A stretch of DNA of 64,000 nt from Viola odorata (lineage: Eukaryota > Streptophyta > Magnoliopsida > Malpighiales > Violaceae), in contig OY829539.1 in the NCBI GenBank assembly GCA_963691705.1, forward strand, positions 47,342,327-47,406,326, read 5' to 3'. A model generated the notes under the pieces. That model saw only the letters and a program-made list of their open reading frames with translations, did not search any database and was not told the DNA's origin. The position numbers and the translations under genes are program-made. Shown in pieces: positions 31,639-44,290 of this stretch; the stretch's first letter is position 1, and each line of letters opens with the position of its first letter.

Positions 31639-32156
31639 CGATAACTATTGATACCACAGAAGCGGCATCTCCACTACCCCGCTGGGCGACCCGGCCAGCA
31701 TACTGTACCCGGCGAGGGAGACGAGACCCTATTTTTACCGCCCTTAGCCTGACGACCGACCCTGGGATGGTCGACATCAGCGGGGAGGGGGCTCTCATGC
31801 GACATCCGCACGGCGACATCCCATCCCAGGTCATCCATGACATCACTCCGCATGATGTCATCCCGCATGACATCACTTCCTGCCACCCCAGCGACACCTA
31901 CTAGGGATAATTCCTAGCCCCTGTCGTTACACTCTTTCCTTTGCCTATAAATACCCCCACCTGTTCAGACAAGAGGGTAAGCCTAAGATAGCGTATTGAA
32001 CCCCTACCATTTTGACTACTTACACTGACTTTGGCATCAGAGTGTTTACACTGGAGACCCCCTCCGGCGCTTTGCAGGTGACGAAGACCCCAGTACAGTG
32101 TTCCCGACCAGCCCAGATCAGGCCGATCCTGCTCAGTATCCCCCAGACTCTTATCA
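31639..32156 (+). repeat. Element A 3' LTR
   Basis: Matches 15997-16536; its first base is C where the left LTR has T. The three bZIP-type boxes of the left copy read TGACATCA, TGATGTCA and TGACATCA here (about 31838-31875), so both CpGs are lost. Confidence 0.9.
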
Positions 32157-32500
32157 CCTTAAGTTGGCTCTAGGCCCTTTTTCTTCTCGAGTCTTCACTA
32201 GGGAGTGTTGTCGCTGTTCTTTTTGCGATTTACTACTTCAGTTGGCCTTGGGCCCTTTTCTTCTCGAGTTCTCACTAGGGGGATGCTTTCCTCGAGATCT
32301 ACTACTTGAGTTGGCCTTGGGCCCTTTTTCTCGAGTCTTCACTAGGGGGATGCTTTCCTCGAGATCTACTACTTGAGTTGGCCTTGGGCCCTTTTTCTCG
32401 AGTCTTCACTAGGGGGATGCTTTCCTCGAGATCTACTACTTGAGTTGGCCTTGGGCCCTTTTTCTCGAGCCTCCACTGGGGAACATTTTCTTCGAGATTT
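32157..32500. repeat. 67-bp tandem repeat in the Ogre 3' UTR
   Basis: Units with TTGGCCTTGGGCCC, TCTCGAGTCTTCACTAGGG and CTCGAGATCTACTACTTGAG recur about five times; phases at 32301, 32368 and 32435 give exactly 67 bp. A further copy is on the other side of element A (about 15930-15996). Confidence 0.9.
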
Positions 32501-32574
32501 CTTGAGTTTAGTTGTCCCCAGACTGTGCTTGCTTTGATTCTTCGATTGTTTGTATTCTTCGAATGTCTCTAAGC

Positions 32575-32670
32575 ATTTCTCTCTTTTCTTTTTTCCTTTT
32601 TTCCCCTCTTTTTTTTCTCCCTTTTTGTTTCTTTTCCTCTTCCTTCTATTCCCCCCCCCCCCCCCTTTTG
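32575..32670. repeat. Polypyrimidine tract with long C-run
   Basis: Almost only C and T over about 95 bp, ending in a run of about 16 C. A length error in the assembly is likely here. Confidence 0.8.
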
Positions 32671-35130
32671 ATTTGATTTGAAATGCAATAGAGCAGAGCA
32701 AGCACAACCTTTGTCTTGATCTCTTCTCGTTTTGGCTTAAAGCCTCGGCCTTCATCTTCGGGTTTTTGGTCTTTCTTCGGTGATGGTTCTCAGCGATCTT
32801 TTGGTGACCTTTTCGGTCTCCTTCGTCATGTACTTGAACTTGGCGTGCTTTTACTTCTGACTGGCAATCTTAGCTGAGACTGCTCCTTGGCTCCTGGGGT
32901 ATGAGTGATAGTAAAGGTTTTGGTAGAAGCGATGGTATATGTGGTGGAAAGAGGGAAGAAACGAAAAAATGGAGAAGATCCTAAAAGTCCCATGTCATTT
33001 TATTGCTATCCCATGTCTAATTGCACATGTACCCTGGATATTATGCGAATTCAACTAGTACCTAATCAGACACTTACACTCATGAAAGGATAAGGCGCGA
33101 TGGCTCGAAAATGCTTACCGGGATTTGTCTATGACTACTTACGTTTGAGCAAATCATGGATATAAGAGCAAGCAAGTAAGATCATGCATGATATGTAATT
33201 TTGATGGATGCTTTATTTAATAGAGGGATTGGACATCCCCGACCTATGCAATGCATGAATATGCTATGAGAGTAGTACGGATTTTCATTTTAGTCGGGCT
33301 AAAAAGGGATTTTTTTGATTGATTGATTGACAGTTTAAAGCTAGGACGCGGGGGACGACCTATTTGCAAGAATCCAACGAGAACCTAAAGGGTTGCCCCC
33401 CCAAGTGGGCCAGACGACCGTACGCAACTTGAAGCTAACAAAGTAAGCCGGAACGAAAAATAAATTTTAAATGAAAAGGGGGGGAAAAGATGAACTCCCC
33501 TGAAATGTGCAGCGGGGCTGCAAGGGCATCTTCCACAAGCTTTACGTGGATGACAATGGGATGATTCAAGTCCCTGCGAAATAAAGAGGGGACAACAGAG
33601 TAGAAAAGAAAATATGATTTGAAAATGCAAATGACATAAGTTTAGGGATTCTCCCTTTTCTTAGCCTGGCTTTTCGAAGGTGCCTGCGGTGTGGTCCCAT
33701 GTTCAGGAATGCTTTGATTGGTTTCTTTTTCAGCTGCTTCGCGGAAACCGCTGATCCAGGTCAGAGAGAGGATGAGATCCGCATTTTTTATTCATTTGCT
33801 TGCTGGCCCTTGCCGGACCTTCGCCGATTTGCTCTATGATTGCTCTAGGATAAAGGGGAAAACCTTCTATTCCCGAAGTGTGCAGCGGGGCTGCAAAGGC
33901 GCCTGCTTACCGTTCTTATGCAGGTAATAAATGGGGGTGACCCAGTTCCTGAAAAAGATAAGGCGAGAACAAATGAGGAGTAAATGAAAGACGAGGCTTA
34001 GAAAAAGTAATGCGGTTGATAAGTTTTAAGCTCTCCATTTTGGACGGGTCATCCGTGGGTCACCGTAGTGTGACTTGCATCGGATGTTGGTTGATGATGG
34101 CTTTGCTTTTAGATGCTTTGCAGCAATTCCTGCCTTGACGAGGGTGATACTTGCAGTCCGGCTGTCCCTCTTCAGAGAGGAGTTTTAACGCTTTTCGCAG
34201 TAAGGGATTGTGGATAAAACCAGTGAATGAGATCACTGTCAGTCAGCAGTTAGTGGTCCACAAATTAAAGGATTGATCTTCGTCGTGTTGATCATGGTGC
34301 GGATGTTGAGAAGTTTCTTGAACAAAACCGCATTAAGTATCTTGATTTGTGGTCCTGGAAGGACAACTTTTCGTCGTGTTTTTTCTCCAGGAGTTCTTCC
34401 TGCAAAGGTGCGCTGGGCGACCATGGCGTTTTGATGATGAGCTCCTCCGAATAGGTGAACAGAGGTGGGAGCCTATGTCACTCGCATTCCGGTGGCTTGG
34501 CCGGCATAGGATGGGCTTTGTGACTTTGGTCCAACATTCAGCCCTCGCTCAAACTAGATAATAGTGTTGCTGCGAATTCTGACTGTGGATAGTCTTTAAG
34601 TTCTTTGAGTAGTGTTACAGGCTCAGACAATCTTCTAGATGATTGGGTGATAGTTTTACGGGGTGATCTCCCTTTATGCGTTCGGTCCTTTGAGACTGGT
34701 CGCAGGATGTGTTGGTAGTACTGCGAGGAAAAAGAATTTTAATTTAGATGGTAACTGGTTTTAAAATCTTTCCTGATTCACTCTTGAAGGTGGCCTGCTC
34801 CGGCAATTTAGGAGCTGCTACGAGGGGAACTCCCTGGTCCTATCGCGATAACGAGATGAGATGTGTGACGTCACGTCCCTGCAAAGCCTTAAGATTGATT
34901 AGTGGTGTTAGTCTAAGTGTCGTGCCTTATGCCTCGAATTACTCCTTGGGAGCCACCGAAGCCATGCCTCCTTTTGTAATCTCCCGATTTTAAGAAAAAG
35001 GAAAGAAAGTTTTAAAACAACAAGCATCTCCTGAAAAAACTCATTTTATTAATTTCAAGATAAACATTTGAGTGGCATTGTTATGATAAAACCTTGTCTT
35101 TGATTCGGCCAGATGCAAGGCCCGCGATAC
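32671..35130 (-). other. Ogre 3' UTR between integrase remnant and repeats
   Basis: No gene is supported. A block with GTGCAGCGGGGCTGCAA occurs at about 33508 and again at about 33880, in similar surroundings, so there is a local duplication of about 370 bp. Remaining ORFs are short and have no recognisable content. Confidence 0.55.
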
Positions 35131-36027
35131 TCAGGCGAAGTATATCTTGACGGCATCGGTATTTACCGGTCTTGGTAGATCATCTCCGTCCATGTTGGTT
35201 AGCATTAGGGTACCCCCCGAGAATGCACTTTTAACTAGATATGGACCCTCGTACTTTGGGGCCCACTTCCCTTGACTAGCTTCCTGATGCGGGAGAATCT
35301 TCTTCAACACTAAATCCCCTGTCTTGAACTTGCGAGGTCGCACTTTATTGTTATAAGCGTTGGCCATCCTTTGCTGATACAATTGTGCATGGCACATAGC
35401 GGCCAAGCGCTTCTCGGGAAGGAGGTTTAACTGCTCGTACCTCACTCTTGCCCAATCCGATTCTTCTACTTCTGATTCTACCAGGATTCTAAGGGAAGGG
35501 ATTTCTACCTCAAGAGGAATTATGGCTTCCATACCGTAGACTAACGAGTAGGGAGTTGCCCCTGTGGACGTACGGGTTGCTATCCGGTAAGCATGCCGTG
35601 CGAAATGAAGCATGTCATACCAATCTTTGTGAGTGACCACCATTTTTGGATGATTTTCTTTAAGTTTTTGTTTGACAGGTTTAAACTCAGGTTTCAATGG
35701 GATGTGATGCTCAACTATCCCAGGATCAAGACCTGACATATCGGCGTATGACCATGCGAATATGTCCGAGTAGTTTGAGGAGAGAAATTAACCTCTCTCT
35801 GAGTTGTATCCAGGGTAGTTCCGATCTTAACCAGCTTCTGATTCTCATTGCTTGCCCCCAAATTTACTTCATCCAAATCCTCCCGATGAGGGGTTATTTT
35901 CTTTTCTGAACATTCCAGTAAACGGGCCAATTCGCCGGAGATTTCGGCCTTGTCTTCGGTTGTAATGACGATTTCTTCGCCAGTAAAGACATAGGTTTTA
36001 TCATGACAATCCGAACTAACATTCATC
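35131..36027 (-). pseudogene. Ogre pol remnant: reverse transcriptase start fused to integrase C-terminus
   Basis: After the intron, the second pol exon starts MNVSSDCHDKTY (36027). It reaches the RT-proximal LDPGIVEHHIPLKPEFKPVKQ region near 35690, with a frameshift near 35770. At about 35650 it passes directly to integrase text: MVVTHKDWYDMLHFA, TSTGATPYSLVYGMEAI, and the C-terminal KYEGPYLVKSAFSGG, ending at the TGA 35131. The whole catalytic reverse transcriptase, RNase H and the integrase zinc finger and D-D-E core, some 2.5-3 kb, are missing. The join is clean and in frame over 202 codons, so this is a deletion derivative rather than random decay. Confidence 0.8.
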
Positions 36028-36173
36028 CTAAAATTAAAAATGCGAAAAGAAGAGATGCGTAAAATGAAAATTGCATAAATAATGATTTTTAACAAAAAGG
36101 GAACGTGAGTCCCTACACAAATATTTTCGTAACAAAACGTGCAAACATATATTTTTCTAAAAGGAGTAATTAC
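36028..36173 (-). other. Ogre intron between protease and reverse transcriptase
   Basis: On the minus strand TCTCC|GTAATTACTC opens and TAATTTTAG|GATGAATG closes a 146-bp, AT-rich segment with in-frame stops. Removal joins the protease-side and RT-side frames in phase. An intron at this place is a recognised trait of Ogre elements. Confidence 0.65.
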
Positions 36174-39100
36174 GGAGAGACATCCGGAAGCATGGTGATG
36201 GTCCAGTTGCACACAGAATCCCCTGACTTCTTTACAAAAATGACTGAACTAGGTGACGATTCTTCTTCTCCTAGAGTGCAAATATGGAGGTCCGATACCC
36301 TGATCAGACTTTCATTGATGGTTTCGGCTGCGAAGGGGAATGTGGTTCTAATATGGGGGATTTGCATTTTGCCATCTGGTGCAGAACGTCCAAATAGCTT
36401 AGCCAACTGCTTTTCTTTCTTTTCTTGGGCAATTTTGGCAAAATTGGCCTTGTTGGGTTGGTACCCTAAACCAAAGCGGTCTCCGAAGCTCTTCGGAGAT
36501 GCCCAACCTTTTGACCCTTGTAACTCGGCGCCGAGCCATTTTCCTAGTTGGAAAATTCCCTCTGGTATAAACTTAGTGGTTACTTTGATCATTTCAGATT
36601 TTGAGGCTTCGAAAATGGGGGATCCTCCCTCGATCCAATCCGCGTTGATGATTTTGAAGGCTTGAAAAGAGCTCTCCAAGGTTTCAGTAGTTTCGATGTA
36701 AGCCACGGATGTATGTTTGGCTGAGATCAAGGCTTCTTCTGCCTTTATCGTGACGAGGGCATTGTCTTTGACGTACTCGAGGCACTGATGCAGGGAAGAG
36801 GGGACGACTCCTGCTGAATGGATCTAAGGCCGTCCTAGAAGCATGTTGTAGGCGGGTTGGATTTCCATGATCTGAAATGTCAAGGCGAAAGTGTGGGACC
36901 CGATGACCATATCCAACTCAAAGTTCCCGATGATCTCTCGAGTGGTGCCATCGAAAGCCCTAGCCATCATTCCGCTAGGTTTCATGTGAGAAAAGTCGAC
37001 CGGTAGTTGCCCGAGGACATGCCTGGGCATTACATTCAGTGCGGACCCGTTGTCGATCAGGGCCTTTGCTATGACGTTTCCCTTACATTCTACCGATACG
37101 TATAGGGCCTTGTTGTGATCTCTCCCTACGGGGTCGATCTCTCCTTCGGAGAAGGAAATGCTGCTTAGGGCTTGAATCCTTCCGACAAGGTTTTCCACCC
37201 CTTCCGTGGTGATATCCTTAGTCACGAAGGCTTGCTTCAAGACTTTTAAGAGAGCTTGGCGATGAGCCTCTGAAGTAAGGATCAACTCCATGATGGAAAT
37301 GCGAGCCGGGGTTTTCTTTAGCTGTTCGATGATGCTGAACTCACTCTGTTTCATGATCTTGAGAAACTCAGTTGTCTCGTCCTCGGTTATAGGTTTGCTC
37401 AACCCTTGCGTCTCTTCTATCGTCTGTTCGCGGATCAAACGATTTTTCCCTTTGGCTTGTCATTGTTTCTCGACTTCCTCCGATATGTAGCATCTCCCGG
37501 CGCGGGTCATGCCCCCGATATGAGAGGTTTCGCCGATAGCGAGTCCTATTGGTGAGACTGCAGGAGGGGTGGTGACCACCGTGTATCCGTTGTTGAATGG
37601 GACCGCGTGTAAGTCTCGGCTAGGAGTATTCACAGCTAATGTGAACACTACTTTGCGTGGGGTCATGGTCGTATCCCCTGTTTGGGCCACATATTCGAAG
37701 GAATACGGTGCTGGAGAATTATCCTCGATGGCGTTGATTGCTCCTCGGGTTTTCCCTTCGGTCTGAATGATCCCGAATGTTGCGAGTTGCTTGACTTTCT
37801 GCCGAAAAAGTCTGCAATCTTGGATTTCGTGCTTGCTTTCCCCTTGGCAGAATAGGCATTGGGCCTGATTATTCTCCAGGAATGGCAGGTATGCATTGTT
37901 AGCTAACACGAAGAACAGTTCTTCATTGGGTACTTCCTTCACTGAAAGGTGAGAATTGTCAATTCCTCCGGAAAGAATACCGCTCACCCTAGGATTATGG
38001 TGCGGTAGAGGACTGGTTGTCACATCAGGACCCTTTGCTACGCCTTCGGAAGAGATTTGTCCTTGTTTGGTTAGATGATCGACCTTTTCTCTAAAGGCGT
38101 AACAGTGTTCCAGGGAGGGTCCTCGGGTTCCGGCGTGATATTCGCAACTAACCTTTGGATCATACCAGCTAGGGTAAGGAGTTGATTGAGGCGAGTGTGG
38201 GGATGGTGTAATCTACCCATCTGCTAGGAGGCTTGTGTAGATCTCTTTCAAAGGAAACGGAGGAAGTGACCACGTCGGTTAAGGGTATGATTCGAAAACC
38301 AAGGATTCCCAAGAGGATAGTGATGGCGCTGCGCTGGAATGGGAGGGTGGTGCCGAATACCTGATAAGGTAGTCGAATTTCCTGGAAGGCTGGCCCAAGG
38401 TGTCAATCTCGCGGTTGCCCTCGTCGCGGCGCGTGGAGAACCATTTGCATGACGAAGTCGACCTTTTCTTTTGGGTGATTTGGAGTGGGGTTCCTTTGAA
38501 GTTAGGCGGGATAGGAAATCCTTCTCCGATGGTGTTAATGGATCCTTCCCCGAGGGTTACTTTCTGGGTTTGTATTACTCCAAGACTTGAGAGTTGTCTC
38601 ACCTTTCCTGCGAATAACTCACAGCCTTGAATCTTATGACCGTCGTTTCCTTTGCAGTACATGCAGTGACTCAAATTGCTTTCTGAGTATGGTATGTATC
38701 CTCCTCGAGCTAAAGCCAGGAAAAGTTGTTCTTGTGGCCAACTCGATACCAAAGAAAGAAGGTCATTGCTTTCTCCTGCTGAGATGGCGTTCACCCCTCC
38801 CTTTCCTTTGGAATGATTGGGGAGAGGGTTGGTGGATGTGTTGGGTCCTTTTGCTAACCCTTCAAAAGATACCCATCCACTTTTAATCAAGTGATGGACT
38901 TTTGCTTTGAACGCGAAGCAGTTTTCCAAAGTGTGACTCGGGGCTCCAGCGTGGTATTCGCATCTTACGTTGAGATCATACCATTTTGGGTAAGGAGGCA
39001 TTTGAGGCTGAGCTGGAACTGGTACGATCTGTCCGGCTGGTAGGAGATGTTTATAGATTTCTCCCGCGGGAAGAGGAAATGGAGGCAATGGCTCTCGGTT

Positions 39101-40536
39101 CCACCGATTGTTTGGCGTGTTTTGGTTATTTGGGTCTTTTGGTGGGTTGTATGGCTTAGGTTGCATGGGTTGTAATGTTTGCTCCGGAGGTGGTGGGAAG
39201 TGTGAAGGATTTTGAGGCGCGATATTAGCAATGGGTGGTGAGGTAAAAGGAAAGAAGGTGGGTTGATATAGTGATGGCAAAGGGTAGGGCGGTGGCGATA
39301 AATAAGGCGGAGGTGGTGGAAATGGTTGCCCGTGATTAGCTTAGGGAGCGATAAATCCAACATCTCTTTTTACATTGGATGCTTTCTTTGGCGCAGACTC
39401 TGGTGCCGAAGGTATGATTCGTCCGGACTTAACCCCTTGTTCGACTCTTTCGGTAATTAGGACCATGTCGGAGAAGATGTTTGAAGGATTCGAGATCAGG
39501 TAGGTGTAGTAGGGAGCTTTGAAGGTGTGCAAGAAAATTGACAAGGGTTCCTTGTCGCTTAAAGGAGGAGAGATTCTGGAAGCCAACTCTCTCTATCTCT
39601 GAGCATAGGTCTTCACGAACTCGCCGATTTTCTTTTCCAGATTTTGCAGGTCGGTGCGGTCGGGAGCTACCTCCATGTTGAATTTATATTGTTTGTAGAA
39701 GGTATCGGACAGATCTCTCTAAGTCCTGATCCTGGCTCTATCTAAACCCATATACCAAGTTAGGGCGTGCTTGGTCAAGCTTTCTCTAAACAGATGAATC
39801 AACAACGGCTCGTTGTGGATCATCTCTGTCATCTTGTTACAATATGCTCTGAGGTGGGTCTTTGGGCACTCTACCCCAGTATACTTTTCGAAGCCGGGGA
39901 TCTTTTACTTTTGTGGTATAACGATCCCGGGGACTATACACATATCGGCGGGACCAGTAGGGTCAAATGGATCAGCCCCTTCGATCGCTCGGAGTCTTTC
40001 TTCGAGTAGATTCAGTCTGCCACTTTTTGGTTTCTCGGCCATAATAGGGTTAGGTCCGAAGGGTAGTAGATGTTCTGACGAGAACTGAGGTTGTACTGGG
40101 TTGAAAGCAGGAGGCTGAATCCCCACAGGTCCGGGAACTGTGCTCGGAGGAAGGGAGGGAGATACGAGGTCTCTAGGTGGACCTGACTCTTGCCGGAGTC
40201 TACAACAGGGTTGGTTGAAAGGCGCTGAAGTGACGTGGCAATTTCTTCACTCGTATTAACCAAAAGGTTTGCTGCGGGGGGTACAATGAAGGGACTAATC
40301 CATCTCCACTGGCCCTCGGGGCCAGAAAGTGGCGGAGGTACTGAAGGTCCTACAACGGCGAGCGAAGAGGGAGGTCCTACTGTTTGAGTGGGATAAAAAC
40401 CCGGTGGGAGTTCGGTGGTAGCTTCATCTCTCTCCTTTTCGGCCCTGGCAACCATTTCTATAGTAATCCTAACTTGTTCCTCTAACTCTGCGATTCTGGG
40501 TGTTAGTACTTCATCGGCCTTAACTTGTTCAGTCAT
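36174..40536 (-). pseudogene. Ogre gag and protease
   Basis: ATG at 40536 (MTEQVKADEVLTPRIAELEE, coiled coil). A Pro-rich part follows, then the capsid (ALTWYMGLDRARIRT), a Pro-rich spacer, and CX2HX5HX4C-type motifs (CEYHAGAPSHTLENC) with a second CX2CX5HX4C motif (CMYCKGNDGHKIQGC). This pair recurs 817 bp later (CEYHAGTRGPSLEHC, CLFCQGESKHEIQDC), where the first copy has lost a His. The protease has ALIDNGSALNVMP near 37050 and YNMLLGRP near 36830. One frameshift lies near 40200. Stops at 39905, 39719, 39593, 39341, 38279, about 38209, 37460 and 36824 all lie in one frame. The last replaces the Trp after LLGRP. The connecting part after protease contains GLGYQPNKANFAKIAQEK. Confidence 0.8.
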
Positions 40537-41333
40537 TTTTCATGTTTGAAGTCTAGTTACGGGGAGCCCGTGTGAAGTAGCTTGCTTTCGAGGAGCTACC
40601 GTGAACCTGAAAAAAGAAAAAAATACAGAAAAGAGTAAGTACAAGTGAGGATACGCAGGTGATGTGCAATCCCGAGGCCTCCACGTTGCTCATTCGCTTT
40701 TCCAACTACACTTTCACTTGATATTTTTAGGGCGGTCGGAGAGGCGAGATATCCCAACTATTGACAAGATGCGAAGGAAGCCTCTATTCATTCTAATGAT
40801 GTGAAGCAATCGGAGATGCTATCTGCGAAACCCAAATCAGCAGGGGCAACCAATGTCGCCATGCTAGGAAGATCTCTTTTACACTATACTTTCAAACGAT
40901 GCAGGGTCTGATGCCTGGTGAACCCAACCGAGGGGAGGGACGATGATCTATACCATGAATTTTGAAGTTTTTGTGATGAGTTAAGAGGACATGGCCATGA
41001 GTGAGCAATGCTCGGATGTTTCGAGTATTTGGTATGATTTTTTTACGGATTTTTGGTGAAACGATTGTGTTTATCCCGGAGGGGTTCTCTCTCGCTCTTT
41101 TTGTGATGGTCTTTCGAGTTGCATTGGATGGACAATTGATATGGAAAGTTGAGGTGCTTTTAATAAATATCCGAAAGAGTACGACTTTATTAAAAGTGTT
41201 TACAAAATATGGTAAACTTGCCGACTACCTAAATTCATCAAAAATGGCTAAGATAGTTGAAATCAAGGATCCTAGTTACATGAAAAAGAAAAGGGGTTGC
41301 CGATATTCGAGTCTTCTGATGAAGGTTTCAATC
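40537..41333 (-). other. Spacer between Ogre ORF1 and gag
   Basis: No gene is supported. The plus ORF 41001-41417 has no recognisable domain and overlaps the ORF1 end. Confidence 0.5.
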
Positions 41334-42651
41334 CTAGAAATTGGAATTCTCTTGCTCCTGCCAAAGGTATTCCATCGAGGCCATCTCCCCTTTCTGCATT
41401 TCTATCTCAACCTCTAAAGCTATAATCCGGCTTTGCAGTGTCTGACTCTTCCTATCCCCCAAGTCTGCACGAGTAGTCAAAACCCTTATTGCCGAATTCT
41501 TGTCTTCAATTATGGTACTAGATGCTTCTTTCTTGTGGATTTCGTTGTTCAAGCGTTCCTCAAAATCCCTAAGGGCCACTTTTTGTTTTACTGCTTGTAT
41601 GCGGATAATATCCTTGCTACGCCTTTCCAACTCATTCATCTGGACTACAAGGCCACATTGATGGGCTTCGGCCATATCCCTTTCCTCTGTCATCAGATCT
41701 CGTTCTTCTTGCACTGCTCGCATCTGTTCTACCACTTGAGCATAAGCCATGACATTCATTCCTTTGCTCACTTGAGATTCCCCTTCTTCTTCCATCGGTT
41801 TCTGATTTTCCGGGCGAGGTAAGACATTGTCGTTGACTCGTCTTAACCTCCACTATGGATATTCTGGTATCGTTGCTGCAGGGGCGACGCGCCCTTTGAG
41901 ACAAAAAAGGGTCGGCCCAGTCTTGGGTGTACAACTGAATGTTCTGATTTTCTCTGGTGTGTGGCAGGTTTGATCTTGTTATGCCGAATGTCACGGGAAT
42001 TATTTGCGTGATGCAAAACTGTCTGAGGACGAGGGCGGGGCAATAGTGAGCGCACCCCCATGCTCCGATCAAAGAAACCCAAGGTAAGGGACCGCAGCAG
42101 ACGATGGGATCGGAGGTCTGCAACCATTTGGCGTGCCAACTGAAGTCTTCTTCTGAGAGGTTTATGAATAGGTCGATCTAGATATCCTTATTCTCCATCT
42201 CCCATTTATCCGTGGTCGTTGCGTTGATAACCCTGAGTAAAGGGCACGATCTTATGTAGCTTTCAAAGAAAATGGACTGATCAGGAGTCTGTTTGAAGTG
42301 GCTGACCAACCATACTGTCAGCAACTGGGTGCAACAGGTAAGTCTCCTTTTCCCTTTTCTTCGACAAGAGTCCAAGGAGCGAAAGGTCTCAGCCAAAATG
42401 GCGGTTGTAGGGTTGATGGCATTTGCTTCCATCTCGTAAAAGATATTGGCTGCTGCAAAGTCGATGGCGTTCCTCATTTTCGGAAAGAGGACAAATCCTA
42501 CGATGGCGAAAGCCAGAATCCTTAAGCATTTTTTTCTGTTGGACAACTGAAAGCGTGCCTCAATATCTGACCAACAACAGAAGTAGTCACCTTCTCTGAC
42601 ACGAGTTGTGATTCCTAACAACTTATCGAGCCTTATTTTGACACTCGAGGA
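41334..42651 (-). pseudogene. Ogre ORF1, 3' part (after the Athila insertion)
   Basis: Continues the frame cut at 55460. It holds the DUF7745-like core (LLGITTRVREGDYFCCW; RILAFAIVGFVLFPKM; CCTQLLTVWLVSHF) and, after a frameshift near 41850, a coiled coil with YAQVVEQMRAVQEERDL, ending at 41334. Stops: TAG at 42178-42180. The domain is carried by many plant Tat elements and its role is unknown. Extra ORFs before gag are a known Ogre trait. The protein probably had about 550-600 residues. Confidence 0.75.
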
Positions 42652-42654
42652 GTC

Positions 42655-44290
42655 TGATCGTCACTCAAATATACTTAAATTTATCCTGATGCCTAAATGC
42701 ACAAATTAATGTGTATAGAGCAAGACAGGGTCGAACCACAGAGATTGAAGGAATGAATTGCTAGTGAACAAGTATGACAAGGCAGTATGTAACAGATCTA
42801 ACCAAAGTAACAATAAAGGGGGGGCTTTATGTTCATTAATAAATTAATCAACGCAGAGTAGGGGAGCTAACAAAGCAGAATTGAAAAGTACTTATCTAGG
42901 GCACGAAAGTAAATCGTAATCCAGGGCAAGAGAGATAAATTGTAATCCAGAGCAAGAGATGTAAACAGATTGAATGCAGGAAAAGTAATGAAAAAGGGGT
43001 TAATCAAAATAGGACGAGATCTTAGCGAAAGGTGCTCTCTTGGGTTGTTTTCTAGGTCGGCTAGTCATCGGTGCAGTAGTTTTCCAGACTCATGTGCAGA
43101 TCTGCTATAGGGACCGCGTTTCTACACCGCATCCCCTACTTACCTTTGTAGATAAAAGTCACCCCCCGTTTCCACATATGGGGCGACCTTGACGTTCAGC
43201 CATCCTCCCAGCTACCTTCCTTGTCATCAAAAGGTAACCTTGACCTTCCGGCCTGTCACGGGCTCGAAGTAGGGAGGCTAAATTTAGAACGCCCATGAAG
43301 GAGAGGTAAGACAGATCTAGGGCGCGATAGCTCAGCTTGTCAGACTCGTATCGCATACCCTAGATAACTGTTTACCCCTAGGTGAGGCCTCTCGCGCTGC
43401 CTCCCCTAGGTGCCTGCTCTAACTCTAGGGCTTCGCGTCAGTTATAACCCTGGAATATGACGTTACTCATGCAGAAATACTAAAAGATGATCAAGCTCTT
43501 AACATTCCTAGACAAGCATGTAATTAAATCGGTAGACAGTTATGTGTCACAAAAGAATATGTTAAGGATGCATTAGACCTCTTAGCCGAACCCTACAACC
43601 CGTGGAACACCCTTCACCAAGAAAGGGGTATTTAGCTACTCATACTATAATATAAACAGTAGGTAGATATAATCATAAAATGATAAAACAAAGAAAGTAA
43701 AAAGGGAGTAGAGTAAACCGATAGATTAATTAAATAATCGAAGAGGAAAGTTGTTGACAATGGCTGCTCTCTTGATCGAGAAGAGGAGATGATCCCCAGA
43801 AAAGAAATGCTGAAACTAATGTAAGAAATTATCCTTGGAACAGTCGTCCTTACAAGAACCCTAAAACTATGCTTATATAGCCTAAACTAGCTAGGAGACA
43901 AAAACAGCTAAGGGCAATGAGGGCATGACAGCACATGTCCTTGCAAAAGGAATATTCTGGGATCCCTGACACGCCTGATGCCTTCTAGAAACGCCTGGGA
44001 TTCCGTGCGGATCTCAGAAGATGCTTTCTTTGGAAGAAGGCTCAGAGCTGTCGAGGCCTTGAGACAGCGTACTGGTCTAGTTCCCGTCGAGGCCTTGACA
44101 ACATTCTTTCTTCTAGGCCTGGAAAATGGAAGTCCTCAGAAATGCTCTAAAATCGCTTCTTTTCGGCCTTTTCCCTCCTTTGATGCTAATCTGCAAATAA
44201 GAGTGAAATGAGGGTCAAATGGCGACTTCGAGCCCCCAAAAGGGCTAGAAAAGAAGGTAAAATCATGATCATGAAACGAGCTATCAAACA
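42655..44290 (-). repeat. Athila 3' LTR
   Basis: On the minus strand it begins TGTTTGATAGCTCG after a purine tract and ends GTGACGATCA. 42655-44078 is repeated at 54038-55459. A TATA box lies at 43873-43879. Confidence 0.8.

Larger units (their letters stand above)
15997..32156 (+). mobile_element. Element A: Tat-type Ty3/gypsy retrotransposon (16.2 kb)
   Basis: It is bounded by LTRs of 540 and 518 bp and flanked by CCTTG (15992-15996) and CCTTA (32157-32161), a 5-bp target duplication with one change. The order is LTR, primer-binding site, gag, protease, reverse transcriptase, two RNase H domains and integrase (to 22443), then 9 kb with tandem repeats and four antisense gene-like units. It landed in the 67-bp tandem repeats of the Ogre 3' UTR. 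All sense frames are broken. Confidence 0.9.

Noticed and set aside
36105..36665. Plus-strand 186-codon ORF
   Set aside because: It is the reverse complement of the Ogre protease-RT connecting segment, which has clear family motifs on the minus strand.
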